Source: Palsa-506 sp963709075 (GTDB lineage: Bacteria; Actinomycetota; Actinomycetes; Streptosporangiales; Streptosporangiaceae). From it: a stretch of 64,000 nt of DNA. Positions 37,411-46,040 of the stretch are shown piece by piece. Location of the stretch: the NCBI GenBank assembly GCA_963709075.1, contig CAVPUY010000002.1, forward strand, positions 558,001 through 622,000, given 5' to 3'. The notes beneath the pieces were generated by a model. That model saw only the letters and a program-made list of their open reading frames with translations. It searched no databases and was not told the DNA's origin. The translations under genes were made by a program, and so were the position numbers. Position 1 is the stretch's first letter. The number at the start of each line of letters is the position of its first letter.

Positions 37411-37461
37411 CGCATTCCCTTCACACTTCATGAACAGTTCCGCCTGATTCGCCTGATCCGT

Positions 37462-38170
37462 CTAGTGGCCCATGCCGAGCCCGCCGTCGACGGGCAGCAC
37501 CGCGCCGGTGATGTAGCCCGCGTCGCCGGCTGGCCAGGAACGCCACCGCCGCGGCGACCTCGTCCGCCGAGGCGTACCGGCCGAGCGGCACGCCGGCCAG
37601 GATCGGCCTTGCGCTGTCGTCGGTCAGCGCCGCCGTCATGTCGGTGTCGACGAAGCCGGGCGCGACCACGTTGACGGTGATGTGCCGGCGTGGCGAGCTC
37701 GCGGGCCAGCGAGCGGGCCGAGCCCGACCAGGCCGGCCTTGGATGCGGCGTAGTTGGCCTGGCCGCCCGAGCCGAGCAGGCCGACGACCGAGGAGATGAG
37801 GATGATCCGGCCGCGGCGCATCCTGATCATGCCGCGGACGGCGCGCTTGGCCACCCGGTAGGCGCCGGTCAGGTTGGTGTTGAGCACGTCGGCGAAGTCG
37901 TCCTCGCTCATCAGCGCGAGCAGCTGGTCCCTGGTGATCCCGGCGTTGGCCACCAGCACCTCGACCGGGCCCGTGCGCCTCCTCGGCCGCCTTGAACGCG
38001 GCGTCGACCGGCCGCGGCGTCCCGCACGTCGCACGCGGCGACCGTCAGCCCGGCACCGGCTCGCCGGACCTGGAGGTGACGGTCACGGCGTCGCCCGCCG
38101 GCGGCGAGCCGCGGGCGATCGCCAGGCCGATGCCCCGGTTGCCGCCGGTGACCAGTACGGATCGGCTCAT
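37462..38170 (-). CDS. fabG: 3-oxoacyl-[acyl-carrier-protein] reductase FabG (frameshifted)
   Basis: NADPH-dependent SDR that reduces beta-ketoacyl-ACP. It begins MSRSVLVTGGNRGIGLAIA (TGGxxGIG cofactor motif), then VAACDVRDAAA, VEVLVANAGITRDQLLALMSEDDFADVLNTNLTGAYRVAKRAVRGMI (NAG motif), RIILISSVVGLLGSGGQANYAASKAGLVG (Ser-Tyr-Lys triad) and VNVVAPGFVDTDMT. The end GLGMGH is the usual FabG C-terminus. Indels occur near 38120, 38060, 38010, 37970, 37720, 37690 and 37530. It is divergent from tldD across 100 bases and lies directly upstream of fabI. Confidence 0.92.
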
Positions 38171-38258
38171 CTCGCGGTGACACCTCCGCGTCCTGCGACG
38201 GCACGCAAGCTTGATCGTGGCGAGCGTACCGGGCCGCCCCGCGGCGCCGCGCCTGGGA

Positions 38259-38264
38259 TAGGTT
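38259..38264 (+). promoter_or_regulatory. -10 hexamer for leaderless tldD
   Basis: TAGGTT, then six bases, then GTG 38271. Spacing and start codon match the DUF3866 and DUF3099 genes. Confidence 0.45.
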
Positions 38265-38270
38265 GCGCTT

Positions 38271-39792
38271 GTGGAAGACCCAGCCGCTGCCGGTCGGATC
38301 GACCCGGAATTCACCGCCTACCCGCTGCGCGAGCTGGCCGACGCGGCGCTGCAGCGGGCGGCCGACCTCGGCGCCGGGCACGCCGACTTCCGCGCCGAGC
38401 GGATCCGCGGGCCAGCAGATCGGCCTGTCCGACGGCAGCCTGGAGACCCAGTTCGACAGCGACGATCTCGGCCTCGCCGTCCGCGTCGTCGTGGACGGCA
38501 CCTGGGGCTTCGCCTCGGCCGTCGACCTGACGGCGGCTGCCGCCGCCCGGGCCGCAGCCGAGGCCGTGGACGTCGCCAGGGTCGCGGCCGCCATGAACAC
38601 CGAGCCGGATCGAGCTGGCCGACGAGCCTGCGCACGGCGAGGTGACCTGGGTGTCGGCCTACGAGATCGACCCGTTCGCGCGTCAGCGTCGCCGACAAGA
38701 TCGCGCTGCTGGCCGGCTGGAGCGCGAAGCTGCTCGCGCACGCCCGGGTGGACCACGTGGACGCGTCCTTGCTGCAGGTCAAGGAGTGCAAGTTCTACAC
38801 CGACGGCTCGACCACGGCGACTCCAGCAGCGGGTCCGGGTGCATCCGGAGCTGACGGCCGTGGCGGTCGGAGCCGACGGCCGGTTCGAGACCATGCGCAC
38901 GCTCGCCCCGCCGGCCGGGCGGGGTTACGAGTACCTGACCGGGACCGGCTGGGACTTCCCCGCCGAGCTGGCCGAGATGCCGGCGCTGCTGGCCGCCAAG
39001 CTGGCCGCGCCGTCCGTCCAGGCGGGCCGGTACGACCTGGTGATCGACCCGTCGAACCTGTTCCTGACCATCCACGAGTCGATCGGCCACGCGACCGAGC
39101 TGGACCGGGCGCTCGGCTACGAGGCGGCCTACGCCGGGCACCTCGTTCGCCACCTCCGACAAGCTCGGCAGCCTGCAGTACGGCTCGCCGGTCATGCACG
39201 TCACCGGCGACCGGACGGCCGAGCACGGGCTGGCCACCATCGGCTACGACGACGAGGGCGTCGCCGGGCAGTCCTGGGACCTGATCACCGGCGGCGTGCT
39301 GACCGGCTACCAGCTGGACCGGCGGATGGCCCGGCTGACCGGCCTCGGCCGGTCCAACGGCTGCGCGTTCGCCGACTCGCCCGGCCACATGCCGATCCAG
39401 CGGATGGCCAACGTCTCGCTGCAGCCCGCCGCGGGCGGCCCGTCGACGGAGCGAGCTGATCGCCGGGGTGACCGACGGCATCTACGTCGTCGGCGACAAG
39501 AGCTGGTCCATCGACATGCAGCGGTACAACTTCCAGTTCACCGGGCAGCGGTTCTTCCGGATCTCCAACGGGCAGCTGGCCGGCCAGCTGCGCGACGTGG
39601 CCTACCAGGCCACGACGACGGACTTCTGGAACTCGATGGAGGCCGTCGGCGGCCCGCAGACCTACGTGCTCGGCGGCGCGTTCAACTGCGGCAAGGGCCA
39701 GCCCGGCCAGGTCGCGCCGGTCAGCCACGGCTGCCCGGCGGTGGTCATGCGGGGAATCAGGATCCTCAACACCGTGGAAGAGGCGGTCATGA
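38271..39792 (+). CDS. tldD: TldD metalloprotease subunit (frameshifted)
   Basis: Zinc metalloprotease subunit of the TldD/TldE complex, known for cleaving unfolded peptides and maturing modified peptides. The family text, across frames, is DPEFTAYPLRELADAALQRAADLGAGHADFRAERI, QQIGLSDGSLETQFDSDDLGLAVRV, YEIDPFA, VDHVDASLLQVKECKFYTDGS and the zinc motif LTIHESIGHATELDRALGYEAAYAG (HExxxH). Later text is GVLTGYQLDRRMARLTGLGRSNGCAF and LNTVEEA. Six breaks that I resolved (about 38411, 38607, 38681, 38822, 39139, 39452) are all single-base gains. The stop is placed at the TGA overlapping the pmbA ATG (ATGA); another indel hides it. Confidence 0.9.
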
Positions 39793-41197
39793 GCGGCGCA
39801 GGCCGCCGCAGGAGCTCGTCGAGCGGGCGCTGCGGCCGGCGCGCTGCGACGACTGCGTGGTGATCGCCGACGAGACCTCGTCGGCCAACCTGCGCTGGGC
39901 GGGCAACACGCTGACCACCAACGGCGTGTCCAGGACCCGGCAGCTGACGGTCATCGCCATCACCCGCCGCGGCGACGCCGGCCGCGGCCGGGCGTGGTGT
40001 CCAGGGCGGGCGTCCGGGACGACCAGGTCGCCGACGTCGTGCGGGAGGCCGAGCAGGCCGCCGCCGGCGGCACCCCCGCGCCAGGACGCGCTGCCGCTGG
40101 TGACGCCGCCGGCGGTGCCGCCGCTGCGGCGCGGCTGGGACGAGCCGCCGGCCGCACCGGGATCGGCGTTTTCAGGTCTTCGCGCCGGCCGCTCGGCGAG
40201 GCGTTCAGCGCCGCCGCGGGCGGCGGGCCGGAAGCTGTACGGCTTCGCCGAGCACTCGCTGACCTGCACCTTCCTCGGCACCTCCAGCGGCCTGCGGCTG
40301 CGGCACGACCAGCCGGCCGGGCAAGGTGGAGCTCAACGCCAAGTCGGCGGACCTGGCCAGGTCAGCCTGGGCGGGCGCGGGCACCAGGGACTTCTCCGAC
40401 ATCGACGTCCCCGGCCTCGACGGCAGCGGCTCGGCACGGCAGCTGGACTGGGCAGCGCGGCGGGTCGACCTGCCAGCCGGGCGCTACGAGACCCTGCTGC
40501 CGCCGGCCGCGATGGCCGACCTGATGATCTACCTGTACTGGTCGGCGGGCGCCAGGGACGCCATGGACGGCCGGTCGGTGTTCAGCAAGCCGGGCGGCGG
40601 CAGCAGGCTCGGCGAGCGGCTGGCCAGCCCGGCGCTGACGCTGCGCAGCGACCCGGCCGCGCCCGGGCTGGAGTGCGCGCCGTTCGTGATCGCGCACGCC
40701 TCCGGCCGTGACTCCTCCGTGTTCGACAACGGGCTCGCGCTGGCACCGACCGACTGGATCTCGGCCGGGCAGCTGGCCGCGCTGACCCAGACCCGGCTAC
40801 TCGGCGCAGCGGTCCGGGCTGGCGGTGACGCCGGCGATCGACAACCTGATCATGGACGTGCCGGGCGCCACCGCGTCGCTCGACGACATGATCGCCCGCA
40901 CCGGCCGCGGCCTGCTGCTGACCTGCCTGTGGTACATCCGCGAGGTTGACCCGCAGTCCCTGCTGCTCACCGGGCTGACCAGGGACGGGGTCTACCTCGT
41001 CGAGAACGGCGAGGTGACGGCGGCGGTGAACAATTTCAGGTTCAACGAGAGCCCGGTCGCCATGCTGGGCCGCATCACCGAGGCAGGCGCACGACCGCGG
41101 CGCTGCCGCGGGAGTGGAGCGACTATTTCACCCGCGCCGCGATGCCGCCGGCCGGGTGGAAGGCTTCAACATGTCATCCGTCAGCCAGGCCAGCTAG
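39789..41197 (+). CDS. pmbA: TldE/PmbA metalloprotease-family subunit (frameshifted)
   Basis: Partner of TldD in the heteromeric protease. It begins ATG 39789 (MSGA) and reads QELVERALRPARCDDCVVIADETSSANLRWAGNTLTTNGVSRTRQLTVIAI, then, after breaks, SLTCTFLGTSSGLRLRHDQP, KVELNAKSADLARSAWAG, YETLLPPAAMADLMIYLYWSAGARDAMDGRSVFSKPGGGSRLGERLASPALTLRSDP, HASGRDSSVFDNGLAL and TPAIDNLIMDVPGATASLDDMIARTGRGLLLTCLWYIREVDP. It ends VEGFNMSSVSQAS. This subunit lacks the HExxxH zinc motif, as expected for TldE. At least seven indels are present. It is coupled to tldD by the ATGA overlap. Confidence 0.9.
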
Positions 41198-41254
41198 CTC
41201 AGCCAGTACCCGGCTAGCTCGGCCCGGCCAGCTAGCCCGGCCAGTACCCGGCTA
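41187..41254. repeat. Two-copy ~36-bp repeat rich in CTAG between pmbA and dodecin genes
   Basis: Two copies of a GGCCAGCTAGC..GCCAGTACCCGGCTAG unit cover the end of pmbA, the 54-base convergent gap and the dodecin stop. Each copy carries two TAG triplets. Short complementary segments (GCCAGCTAGC) could fold, but there is no T-run. Confidence 0.5.
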
Positions 41255-41464
41255 GGCGTCCTCCAGGCGGAAGCCGACCTTGAGCCCGACCTGGAAATGC
41301 GCCACCTCGCCGTCCACGATCTGGCCGCGGATCTCGGTCACCTCGAACCAGTCGAGGTGCCGCAGGGTCTGCCCGGCCCGGTGCAGCGCGCTCCGGATGG
41401 CCGGCTCGATTCCCTCCGGCGAGGTGCCGACGATCTCGGTGACACGATAGGTGCGCTCGCTCAT
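41252..41464 (-). CDS. Dodecin family flavin-binding protein
   Basis: Small dodecameric flavin-storage protein. It is 70 aa with the fold's single helix and three strands: TYRVTEIVGTSPEGIEPAIRSALHRAGQTLRHLDWFEVTEIRG, then VAHFQVGLKVGFRLED. The conserved Trp in LDWFEV stacks on flavin, and the Gln in HFQVGLKVGF matches the usual contact position. GGAGG lies four bases before ATG 41464. It is divergent from an FMN-dependent oxidase with only 20 bases between the two start codons, suggesting joint control of flavin buffering and flavoenzyme supply (inference). Confidence 0.92.
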   Translation of the reverse strand: MSERTYRVTEIVGTSPEGIEPAIRSALHRAGQTLRHLDWFEVTEIRGQIVDGEVAHFQVGLKVGFRLEDA

Positions 41465-41484
41465 GTTGCCTCCAGGGACGGGAT

Positions 41485-42537
41485 ATGCCTACCGACGCTA
41501 TCGCGCTGCGCCGCCGGGCCAGAGAGGTACTGCCCCCCGCGGTATACGAGTACTACGCCGGAGGGTCGGGACGCGAGCGGACGCTGCGTGCCAACGTGAA
41601 ATCCTGGCGGCAGGTCTGGCTGGCACCGCGCGTGCTGCGCGACGTGTCGGCGGTGCGGACCGGGGCCTGCCTGCTCGGCACCGCGCTGGCGACTCCGGTC
41701 GGCGTGGCGCCGACCGCGTTCCACCGGCTGGCCCATCCGGACGGCGAGCTCGCCACCGCGGCGGGCGCGGCGGCGGCCGGCGCGCTCTACGTGCTCAGCA
41801 GCCGGAGCAGCCGCCGGATCGAGGATGTCGGCGCGGTGACCGCGGCCGGCGGCGGCAGCTGGTGGTTCCAGGTCTACCTGATGCGTGACCGGGAGCTCAC
41901 GGCCGGCCTGGTCCGCCGCGCGGCCGGGGCGGGCGCCTCGGCGCTCGTGCTCACCGCCGATACTCCCGTGGTCGGTCGCAGCTGGGAGGGCGGCGGCCCG
42001 GGCAGGCCGGCCGTCAGCGACGCGGACTTCCTCGTCAACCTGGGACCGCTGAGCGACCTTGGCGCTGCCGTGCAGGCGGCCGACGCGACCTTCGCCGACA
42101 TCGGCTGGCTGGCGGAGATCAGCGGCGGCCTGCCCGTGGTGGTGAAAGGCGTCCTGCGGCCCGATGACGCGCTGGCCTGCGCCGCGCACGGCGCGGCCGC
42201 GGTGATCGTGTCCAACCATGGCGGGCGGCAGCTTGACGGCGCGGTCCCGGCGGCGACCGCGCTGCCCGCCGTGGCCGCTGCCGTCTCGTCCGGCCCGCCC
42301 GGATTCGGCGTCTACGTCGACGGCGGCATCCGGGCCGGCCAGGATGTGCTGGCCGCGCTCGCGCTCGGCGCCCAGGCGGCCTTCATCGGCCGGCCGGTGC
42401 TGTGGGCCCTTGCCTGCGGCGGGGCCGATGGCGTACGTGACCTGCTGGCCGGGCTCACCGCGGACCTGGCGCATCAGATGGCCCTGGCCGGCGCGGCAGC
42501 GGTGGCCGAGATCCCCGGCACGCTCGCCCCCGGGTAG
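41485..42537 (+). CDS. FMN-dependent alpha-hydroxy acid oxidase/dehydrogenase family protein
   Basis: TIM-barrel flavoenzyme of the lactate/glycolate oxidase group, which oxidises 2-hydroxy acids to 2-oxo acids. It is 350 aa. Key parts are VYEYYAGGSGRERTLRAN (active-site Tyr), VGVAPTAFHRLAHPDGE, LSSRSSRRIEDV, WWFQVYLMRD, ALVLTADTPVVGR, VVVKGVLRPDDA (FMN Lys), VSNHGGRQLD (catalytic His) and VYVDGGIRAGQDVLAALALGAQAAFIGRP. All catalytic positions expected for the family appear present. The start is ATG 41485. It lies just outside the dense-indel stretch of tldD-pmbA and reads cleanly. The exact substrate cannot be assigned. Confidence 0.9.
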   Translation: MPTDAIALRRRAREVLPPAVYEYYAGGSGRERTLRANVKSWRQVWLAPRVLRDVSAVRTGACLLGTALATPVGVAPTAFHRLAHPDGELATAAGAAAAGALYVLSSRSSRRIEDVGAVTAAGGGSWWFQVYLMRDRELTAGLVRRAAGAGASALVLTADTPVVGRSWEGGGPGRPAVSDADFLVNLGPLSDLGAAVQAADATFADIGWLAEISGGLPVVVKGVLRPDDALACAAHGAAAVIVSNHGGRQLDGAVPAATALPAVAAAVSSGPPGFGVYVDGGIRAGQDVLAALALGAQAAFIGRPVLWALACGGADGVRDLLAGLTADLAHQMALAGAAAVAEIPGTLAPG

Positions 42538-42557
42538 CAGGACCGGCCAGGCCGGCA

Positions 42558-42563
42558 TACGTT
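42558..42563 (+). promoter_or_regulatory. -10 hexamer for leaderless DUF3099 gene
   Basis: TACGTT, then six bases, then GTG 42570. There is no ribosome binding site. Confidence 0.4.
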
Positions 42564-42569
42564 GGAACT

Positions 42570-42943
42570 GTGAGAGTCACCCGCAGCGCCCGCCGGGACC
42601 GGGTCCAGCTGGTCACCGAGGCCCGCGCGGCCGAGGTCCGAGGATATCGCCTACCGCCAGCGCCGTTATCTGATCATGATGGGCTTCCGGGTGGTCTGCT
42701 TCGTGATCGCGGTAGTGCTGTTTGCCAACGGCGCCGGGTGGCTCACCGCGATCCCCGCTGTCGGCGCGATCATCATTCCTTACTTTGCCGTGGTCTTCGC
42801 CAACGGCGGCCGCGAGCCGACCAGCCAGCGCGGATTCCGCGCTTACGAGCCGCAGGCTGCCAGAGCGGCACTCCGGTCCGCCACGGAACTCTTACCCGGG
42901 CGACGCCGAGGAGCCGGCTGCGGGTACACATCCGGCTGGCTAG
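42570..42943 (+). CDS. DUF3099 family membrane protein (two frameshifts)
   Basis: Small actinobacterial protein of unknown function with two membrane helices. The N-terminus VRVTRSARRDRVQLVTEAR is followed, after a break near 42640, by EDIAYRQRRYLIMMGFRVVCFVIAVVLF and GWLTAIPAVGAIIIPYFAVVFANGG. Then comes a cytoplasmic tail EPTSQRGFRAYEPQAA. A second break near 42897 gives the ending YPGDAEEPAAGTHPAG at 42943; without it the frame would run to 43023. GTG 42570 is probably leaderless. The repaired length is about 124 aa. It is the last gene in the dense-indel zone. Confidence 0.85.
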
Positions 42944-43073
42944 AATCAGACATGACGGGCACGAACGGCGTGCCTTCGCTGATAGCGCAAAACGCGGCAT
43001 GTTGTGCGCCGGGAAACGGCTGATCAGCAAGGATCGGCGGGTGTCCATGACGAGATCCGCTCGTAGTCCGGTC

Positions 43074-43105
43074 TTGATGACGCTAGGGGTGTTTCGGTGT
43101 AACAT
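43074..43105 (+). promoter_or_regulatory. Candidate promoter for the C-loop small RNA
   Basis: TAACAT at 43100-43105 is a good -10 hexamer. TTGATG at 43074-43079 could serve as a weak -35, although the 20-base gap is long; reading the -10 as TGTAAC (43098-43103) gives 18. The predicted start is near 43112. Confidence 0.45.
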
Positions 43106-43111
43106 GCTTAC

Positions 43112-43231
43112 CGGTGCTCTGGTCCCCCGCCGGGGCACCGTTGCCGGCGTTCCGGGCCCCCGTCGGAGCGCCGATGAATGCGACGCCGGGTGGTTTGCCC
43201 CCGTAGCCACCCGGCGTCGCTCTATCTTTTT
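43112..43231 (+). ncRNA. Structured small RNA with three C-rich hairpin loops, 6C RNA-like
   Basis: Three hairpins lie in a row. Hairpin 1: arms 43113-43122 and 43130-43139, 10 pairs with two G-U, loop TCCCCCG. Hairpin 2: arms 43145-43154 and 43164-43173, 10 pairs with one G-U, loop GGCCCCCGT. Hairpin 3: arms 43180-43193 and 43207-43220, 14 perfect pairs, loop TTTGCCCCCGTAG, then T5 at 43227-43231. All three loops show CCCCC. The layout strongly resembles the actinobacterial 6C RNA family (paired stem-loops with C-rich loops), though each run here is five C. It could also be a long 3' UTR of the DUF3099 gene. Both flanking genes lie outside it. Confidence 0.65.
43180..43231 (+). terminator. 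Rho-independent terminator, 14-bp perfect stem plus T5
   Basis: GCGACGCCGGGTGG pairs perfectly with CCACCCGGCGTCGC, and TCTATCTTTTT follows on the plus strand only. It ends the small RNA (or DUF3099 transcript) just before the convergent ABC permease gene. Confidence 0.85.
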
Positions 43232-43246
43232 CCGCCTAGCTCGCCG

Positions 43247-44140
43247 CTACTCGGTCTTGCGGAACTCGGCGATCGCGACGGCCATCATTCCCAGGCCCAT
43301 CACCGCGACGATCCCGAGGGACAGCCAGAGCGGTACCGGCCAGCCAGCCCAGGTGATGCCGGGAGCAAGATGCTGCTCGAACGCCGGCGGGATGGGCAGG
43401 TAGCGGAACACCGCATGGCGCATCGGGCCGACGATGTAGGTCAGCGGGTCGAGCCGGGTGAGCACGCTCAGCCAGGCGGGCAGCCCGGCGAGCGGATACA
43501 GCGCACCGGACAGGAAGAACAGCGGCATTACGAGCATCTGGGTGAGCGCCATGAATGCCTGGAACTGCTTGATCCGGGCCGCCATCATCACGCCGAACGC
43601 GGTGAGCGTGAAAGACAGCAGAAGCAGTTCGCCGATCAAGGTGAGAATGAGTACCGGGTTGTAGGGCACATCGGCGAAGCCGGCCAGGATTAGGAAGACA
43701 ACGCCCTGAAATGTCGCGATAGTCGCACCACCCAGGCACTTGCCAATCACGATCGACGCCCGGCTGACCGGTGCGACCAGGATCTCGCGAAGGAATCCGA
43801 ACTCCCTGTCCCACACGATTGAAGCGGCCGAGAATATCGCGGTGAACAGCACGGACATCGCCAGCACGCCGGGATAGATAAAGGTCTTGAAGCTAACGCC
43901 AGGCGGCATGCTGCTGCCGGCCAGCGAGGACAGGCCGGTGCCGAGGACGAAAAGGAACAGCACCGGCTGGATCAGCGAGGTGATAGCCCGCAGCCGGTCA
44001 GTGCGGAACCTGATCAGCTCGCGCCGCCAGACGATGCTGATCGCCCGCAAGTCGTGCCTTAGCCCGTGCTCCGGCACCGCGACCCTGATCTGGGCGACCA
44101 GGGCGTCCGGCGGCGCCGCCGCGGCGGTCTGTGTGGTCAT
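43247..44140 (-). CDS. ABC-2 type transporter permease
   Basis: Membrane half of a drug/lipid-type exporter. It is 297 aa with six helices, including ITSLIQPVLFLFVLGTGL, FIYPGVLAMSVLFTAIFSAASIVWDREFGFLREILVAPVSR (the ABC-2 signature region), VVFLILAGFADV, LILTLIGELLLLSFTLTAFGVMMAARI, MPLFFLSGALYPLAGLP and WLSLGIVAVMGLGMMAVAIAEFRKTE. It is three bases downstream of its ATPase, so the two form one unit. Similar DrrB-like systems are often regulated by an adjacent PadR gene, which is present here. The cargo is unknown. Confidence 0.92.
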   Translation of the reverse strand: MTTQTAAAAPPDALVAQIRVAVPEHGLRHDLRAISIVWRRELIRFRTDRLRAITSLIQPVLFLFVLGTGLSSLAGSSMPPGVSFKTFIYPGVLAMSVLFTAIFSAASIVWDREFGFLREILVAPVSRASIVIGKCLGGATIATFQGVVFLILAGFADVPYNPVLILTLIGELLLLSFTLTAFGVMMAARIKQFQAFMALTQMLVMPLFFLSGALYPLAGLPAWLSVLTRLDPLTYIVGPMRHAVFRYLPIPPAFEQHLAPGITWAGWPVPLWLSLGIVAVMGLGMMAVAIAEFRKTE

Positions 44141-44143
44141 GGC

Positions 44144-45115
44144 TCATCGCCTCCCGCTGAACCTGGCGGCCATCTGGCGCATCGCGTCGGTGCCGGATGC
44201 CTCGGCGTCCCTGATCGTCGTTCCTGTGTAGGACATGAAGACGTCATCAAGCGAGGGACGGGACACGCTGACCGACTGGATCGGCACGGTGAACTCCGCG
44301 AACAGCCGCGGCACGAATTGCTCCCCGGCCGCTACCGAGAACGTCACCGCGCCCTCGCTGGTGACCGCCTCGATCCCGAACGTCTCCGCCAGCGCGGCAA
44401 TGGCGGCCGGATCGTCGGCGGTATGGATCTGCACCCGGTCCTTCCCGATGCTCGCCTTCAGCGCTTCCGGGGTATCGATCGCGACGATCTGGCCGTGATC
44501 GATGATCGCGATGCGGTCGCAGTTCTCCGCCTCGTCCATATAGTGCGTGGTCAGGAAGATGGTGATGTCCTCGCGGCCCTTGAGCTCGTTGATGTAGTGC
44601 CAGATCGATGACCGGGTCTGCGGGTCGAGGCCGACCGTGGGCTCGTCGAGGAACAGGACGCGGGGGGCATGCAGCAGGCCGCGGGCAATTTCCAGCCGCC
44701 GCTGCATTCCGCCGGAAAAGGTGCTGACCAGGCTGTCCTTGCGGTCCCAGAGCCCGACCATGTCCATCACCTGGCGCATCCTCGGGTCCACCGCCGCCTT
44801 GGGCACGCCGTAGAGCTCGGCGTGGAAGCGCAGGTTCTGCTCGGCCGTCAGGTAGGTGTCCAGGGTGGTGTCCTGGAAGACCAGCCCGATGCTGCGGCGG
44901 ACCGCGTCTCGTTGCCGCGCCGCGTCGTATCCGGCCACGCTGGCGGTGCCCGACGTCGCGTTCGCCAGCGTGCAGAGGATCTTGATGGTCGTCGTCTTGC
45001 CCGCGCCGTTAGGGCCGAGGAAGCCGAAGGTCTCGCCCCTGGCCACGTCGAAATCGATGCCGCGGACCGCCTCGATCTCGCCGTAGCGCTTCGTCAGTCC
45101 GGTCACCGAGATCAC
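44144..45115 (-). CDS. ABC transporter ATP-binding protein, DrrA type
   Basis: ATPase for the adjacent ABC-2 permease. Walker A is GFLGPNGAGKTTTIKIL, Q-loop VFQDTTLDTYLT, signature STFSGGMQRRLEIARGLL, Walker B RVLFLDEPTVGLDPQTR and the H-loop is in FLTTHYMDEAENCDRI. The DrrA-type C-terminal domain follows. GTG 45115 (VISVTGLTKRYG) opens the conserved text but has no ribosome binding site. A well-placed GAGGAGG precedes GTG 45202 (VALDTGAGSAVAG), one frame off. An indel between 45115 and 45200 would join them and give about 29 extra N-terminal residues. Confidence 0.92.
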   Translation of the reverse strand: MISVTGLTKRYGEIEAVRGIDFDVARGETFGFLGPNGAGKTTTIKILCTLANATSGTASVAGYDAARQRDAVRRSIGLVFQDTTLDTYLTAEQNLRFHAELYGVPKAAVDPRMRQVMDMVGLWDRKDSLVSTFSGGMQRRLEIARGLLHAPRVLFLDEPTVGLDPQTRSSIWHYINELKGREDITIFLTTHYMDEAENCDRIAIIDHGQIVAIDTPEALKASIGKDRVQIHTADDPAAIAALAETFGIEAVTSEGAVTFSVAAGEQFVPRLFAEFTVPIQSVSVSRPSLDDVFMSYTGTTIRDAEASGTDAMRQMAARFSGRR

Positions 45116-45231
45116 CGGCGGCCGGCCGGGCTCCCGCCCGGCCTGCCGGGTCTCCCGCCCGGCCGGCGACTGCGCTGCCAGCGCCGGTATCCAGTGCCAC
45201 TGTCGTTGCCTCCTCAGGTGCTACTCCGAGC

Positions 45232-45924
45232 CTAACGGGAGCCGGCCTCCGGCTCGCGCGGCTGCTCGCCGGCCGGGCTGTCCTGCTCCTCGTCATCGGC
45301 GGCGAGCAGCCGGTAGAGCGCACGCCGCGCGTCGGTGAGCACCTGGCGCGCCTGGCCGATCTGAGTCTCGCTGCCCGCGCTCAGGACCTGGAAGGCCGCC
45401 ATGGCCACCTGGCCGATGAGCTTGCGCATCTCGACGGCGGCTCCGCCGGCGTTCCCGGTCACCGCGTCCCACGGTGCGTCAAGCTCGCCCGGGTGGGTGT
45501 CCGCGTAATGCCTGCCGTCCGCGGTAAGGACGTACGCGCGGCGGCCGCTGTCGGCCGCCTCGGACCGGATCAGGCCTTCGTCCTCGAGTTGCTGCAGCGC
45601 GGGGTAGACCGAGCCCGGGCTCGGCCGCCATACGCCGCCGCTCCGCTCGCTGATCTCGCCGATGATCTGGTAGCCGTTCATCGGCCCCTCGGACAGCAGC
45701 GCGAGCGCCGCCGCCCGCACATCGCCGCGCTTGGCCCGCGGGCCGCGCATCATCCTCGGGTCGCCGAGCCAGGATCCCAGCCCGGGGAATCCCGGCGGTC
45801 CGCCGAATCCCGCCCGGCCACCGAATCCCGGGCCGCGGCCATGGCCTCGCCGGCCGCCTCCCCGGCGCGGCCAGGCCTCATCGTCGCCCCGGCGCCGCCA
45901 GTTGTCGTCTTGTCGTTCTCGCAT
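45232..45924 (-). CDS. PadR family transcriptional regulator
   Basis: Winged-helix repressor, likely controlling the adjacent ABC-2 exporter. It is 230 aa. An Arg/Gly-rich disordered N-terminus (1-60) precedes the PadR domain: KRGDVRAAALALLSEGPMNGYQIIGEISERSGGVWRPSPGSVYPALQQLEDEGLIRSEAADSGRRAYVLTADGRHY. The C-terminal helical dimerisation segment is shorter (IGQVAMAAFQVLSAGSETQIGQARQVL), as in PadR subfamily-1 proteins. AAGGAG lies seven bases before ATG 45924. Its promoter overlaps a palindrome, which suggests autoregulation. It starts the three-gene minus-strand run. Confidence 0.92.
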   Translation of the reverse strand: MRERQDDNWRRRGDDEAWPRRGGGRRGHGRGPGFGGRAGFGGPPGFPGLGSWLGDPRMMRGPRAKRGDVRAAALALLSEGPMNGYQIIGEISERSGGVWRPSPGSVYPALQQLEDEGLIRSEAADSGRRAYVLTADGRHYADTHPGELDAPWDAVTGNAGGAAVEMRKLIGQVAMAAFQVLSAGSETQIGQARQVLTDARRALYRLLAADDEEQDSPAGEQPREPEAGSR

Positions 45925-45982
45925 TGTCTTGCTCCTTGCTGAGGTCCGCTCACATCCGCGCCGCCGGGCACGTCGCCCGACG

Positions 45983-46019
45983 CATCTAAGATGTTCTTCG
46001 GATGCTCTAACTACGTCAA
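45983..46019 (-). promoter_or_regulatory. padR promoter with overlapping palindrome
   Basis: On the minus strand TTGACG (46019-46014), a 17-base spacer and GAACAT (45996-45991) form a sigma-A-type promoter. The perfect palindrome CATCTAAGATG (45983-45993) overlaps the -10, a fitting place for a PadR operator. GATATATC at 46021-46028 is a second small palindrome upstream of the -35. Confidence 0.5.
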
Positions 46020-46040
46020 AGATATATCGTTATAGGTCGC

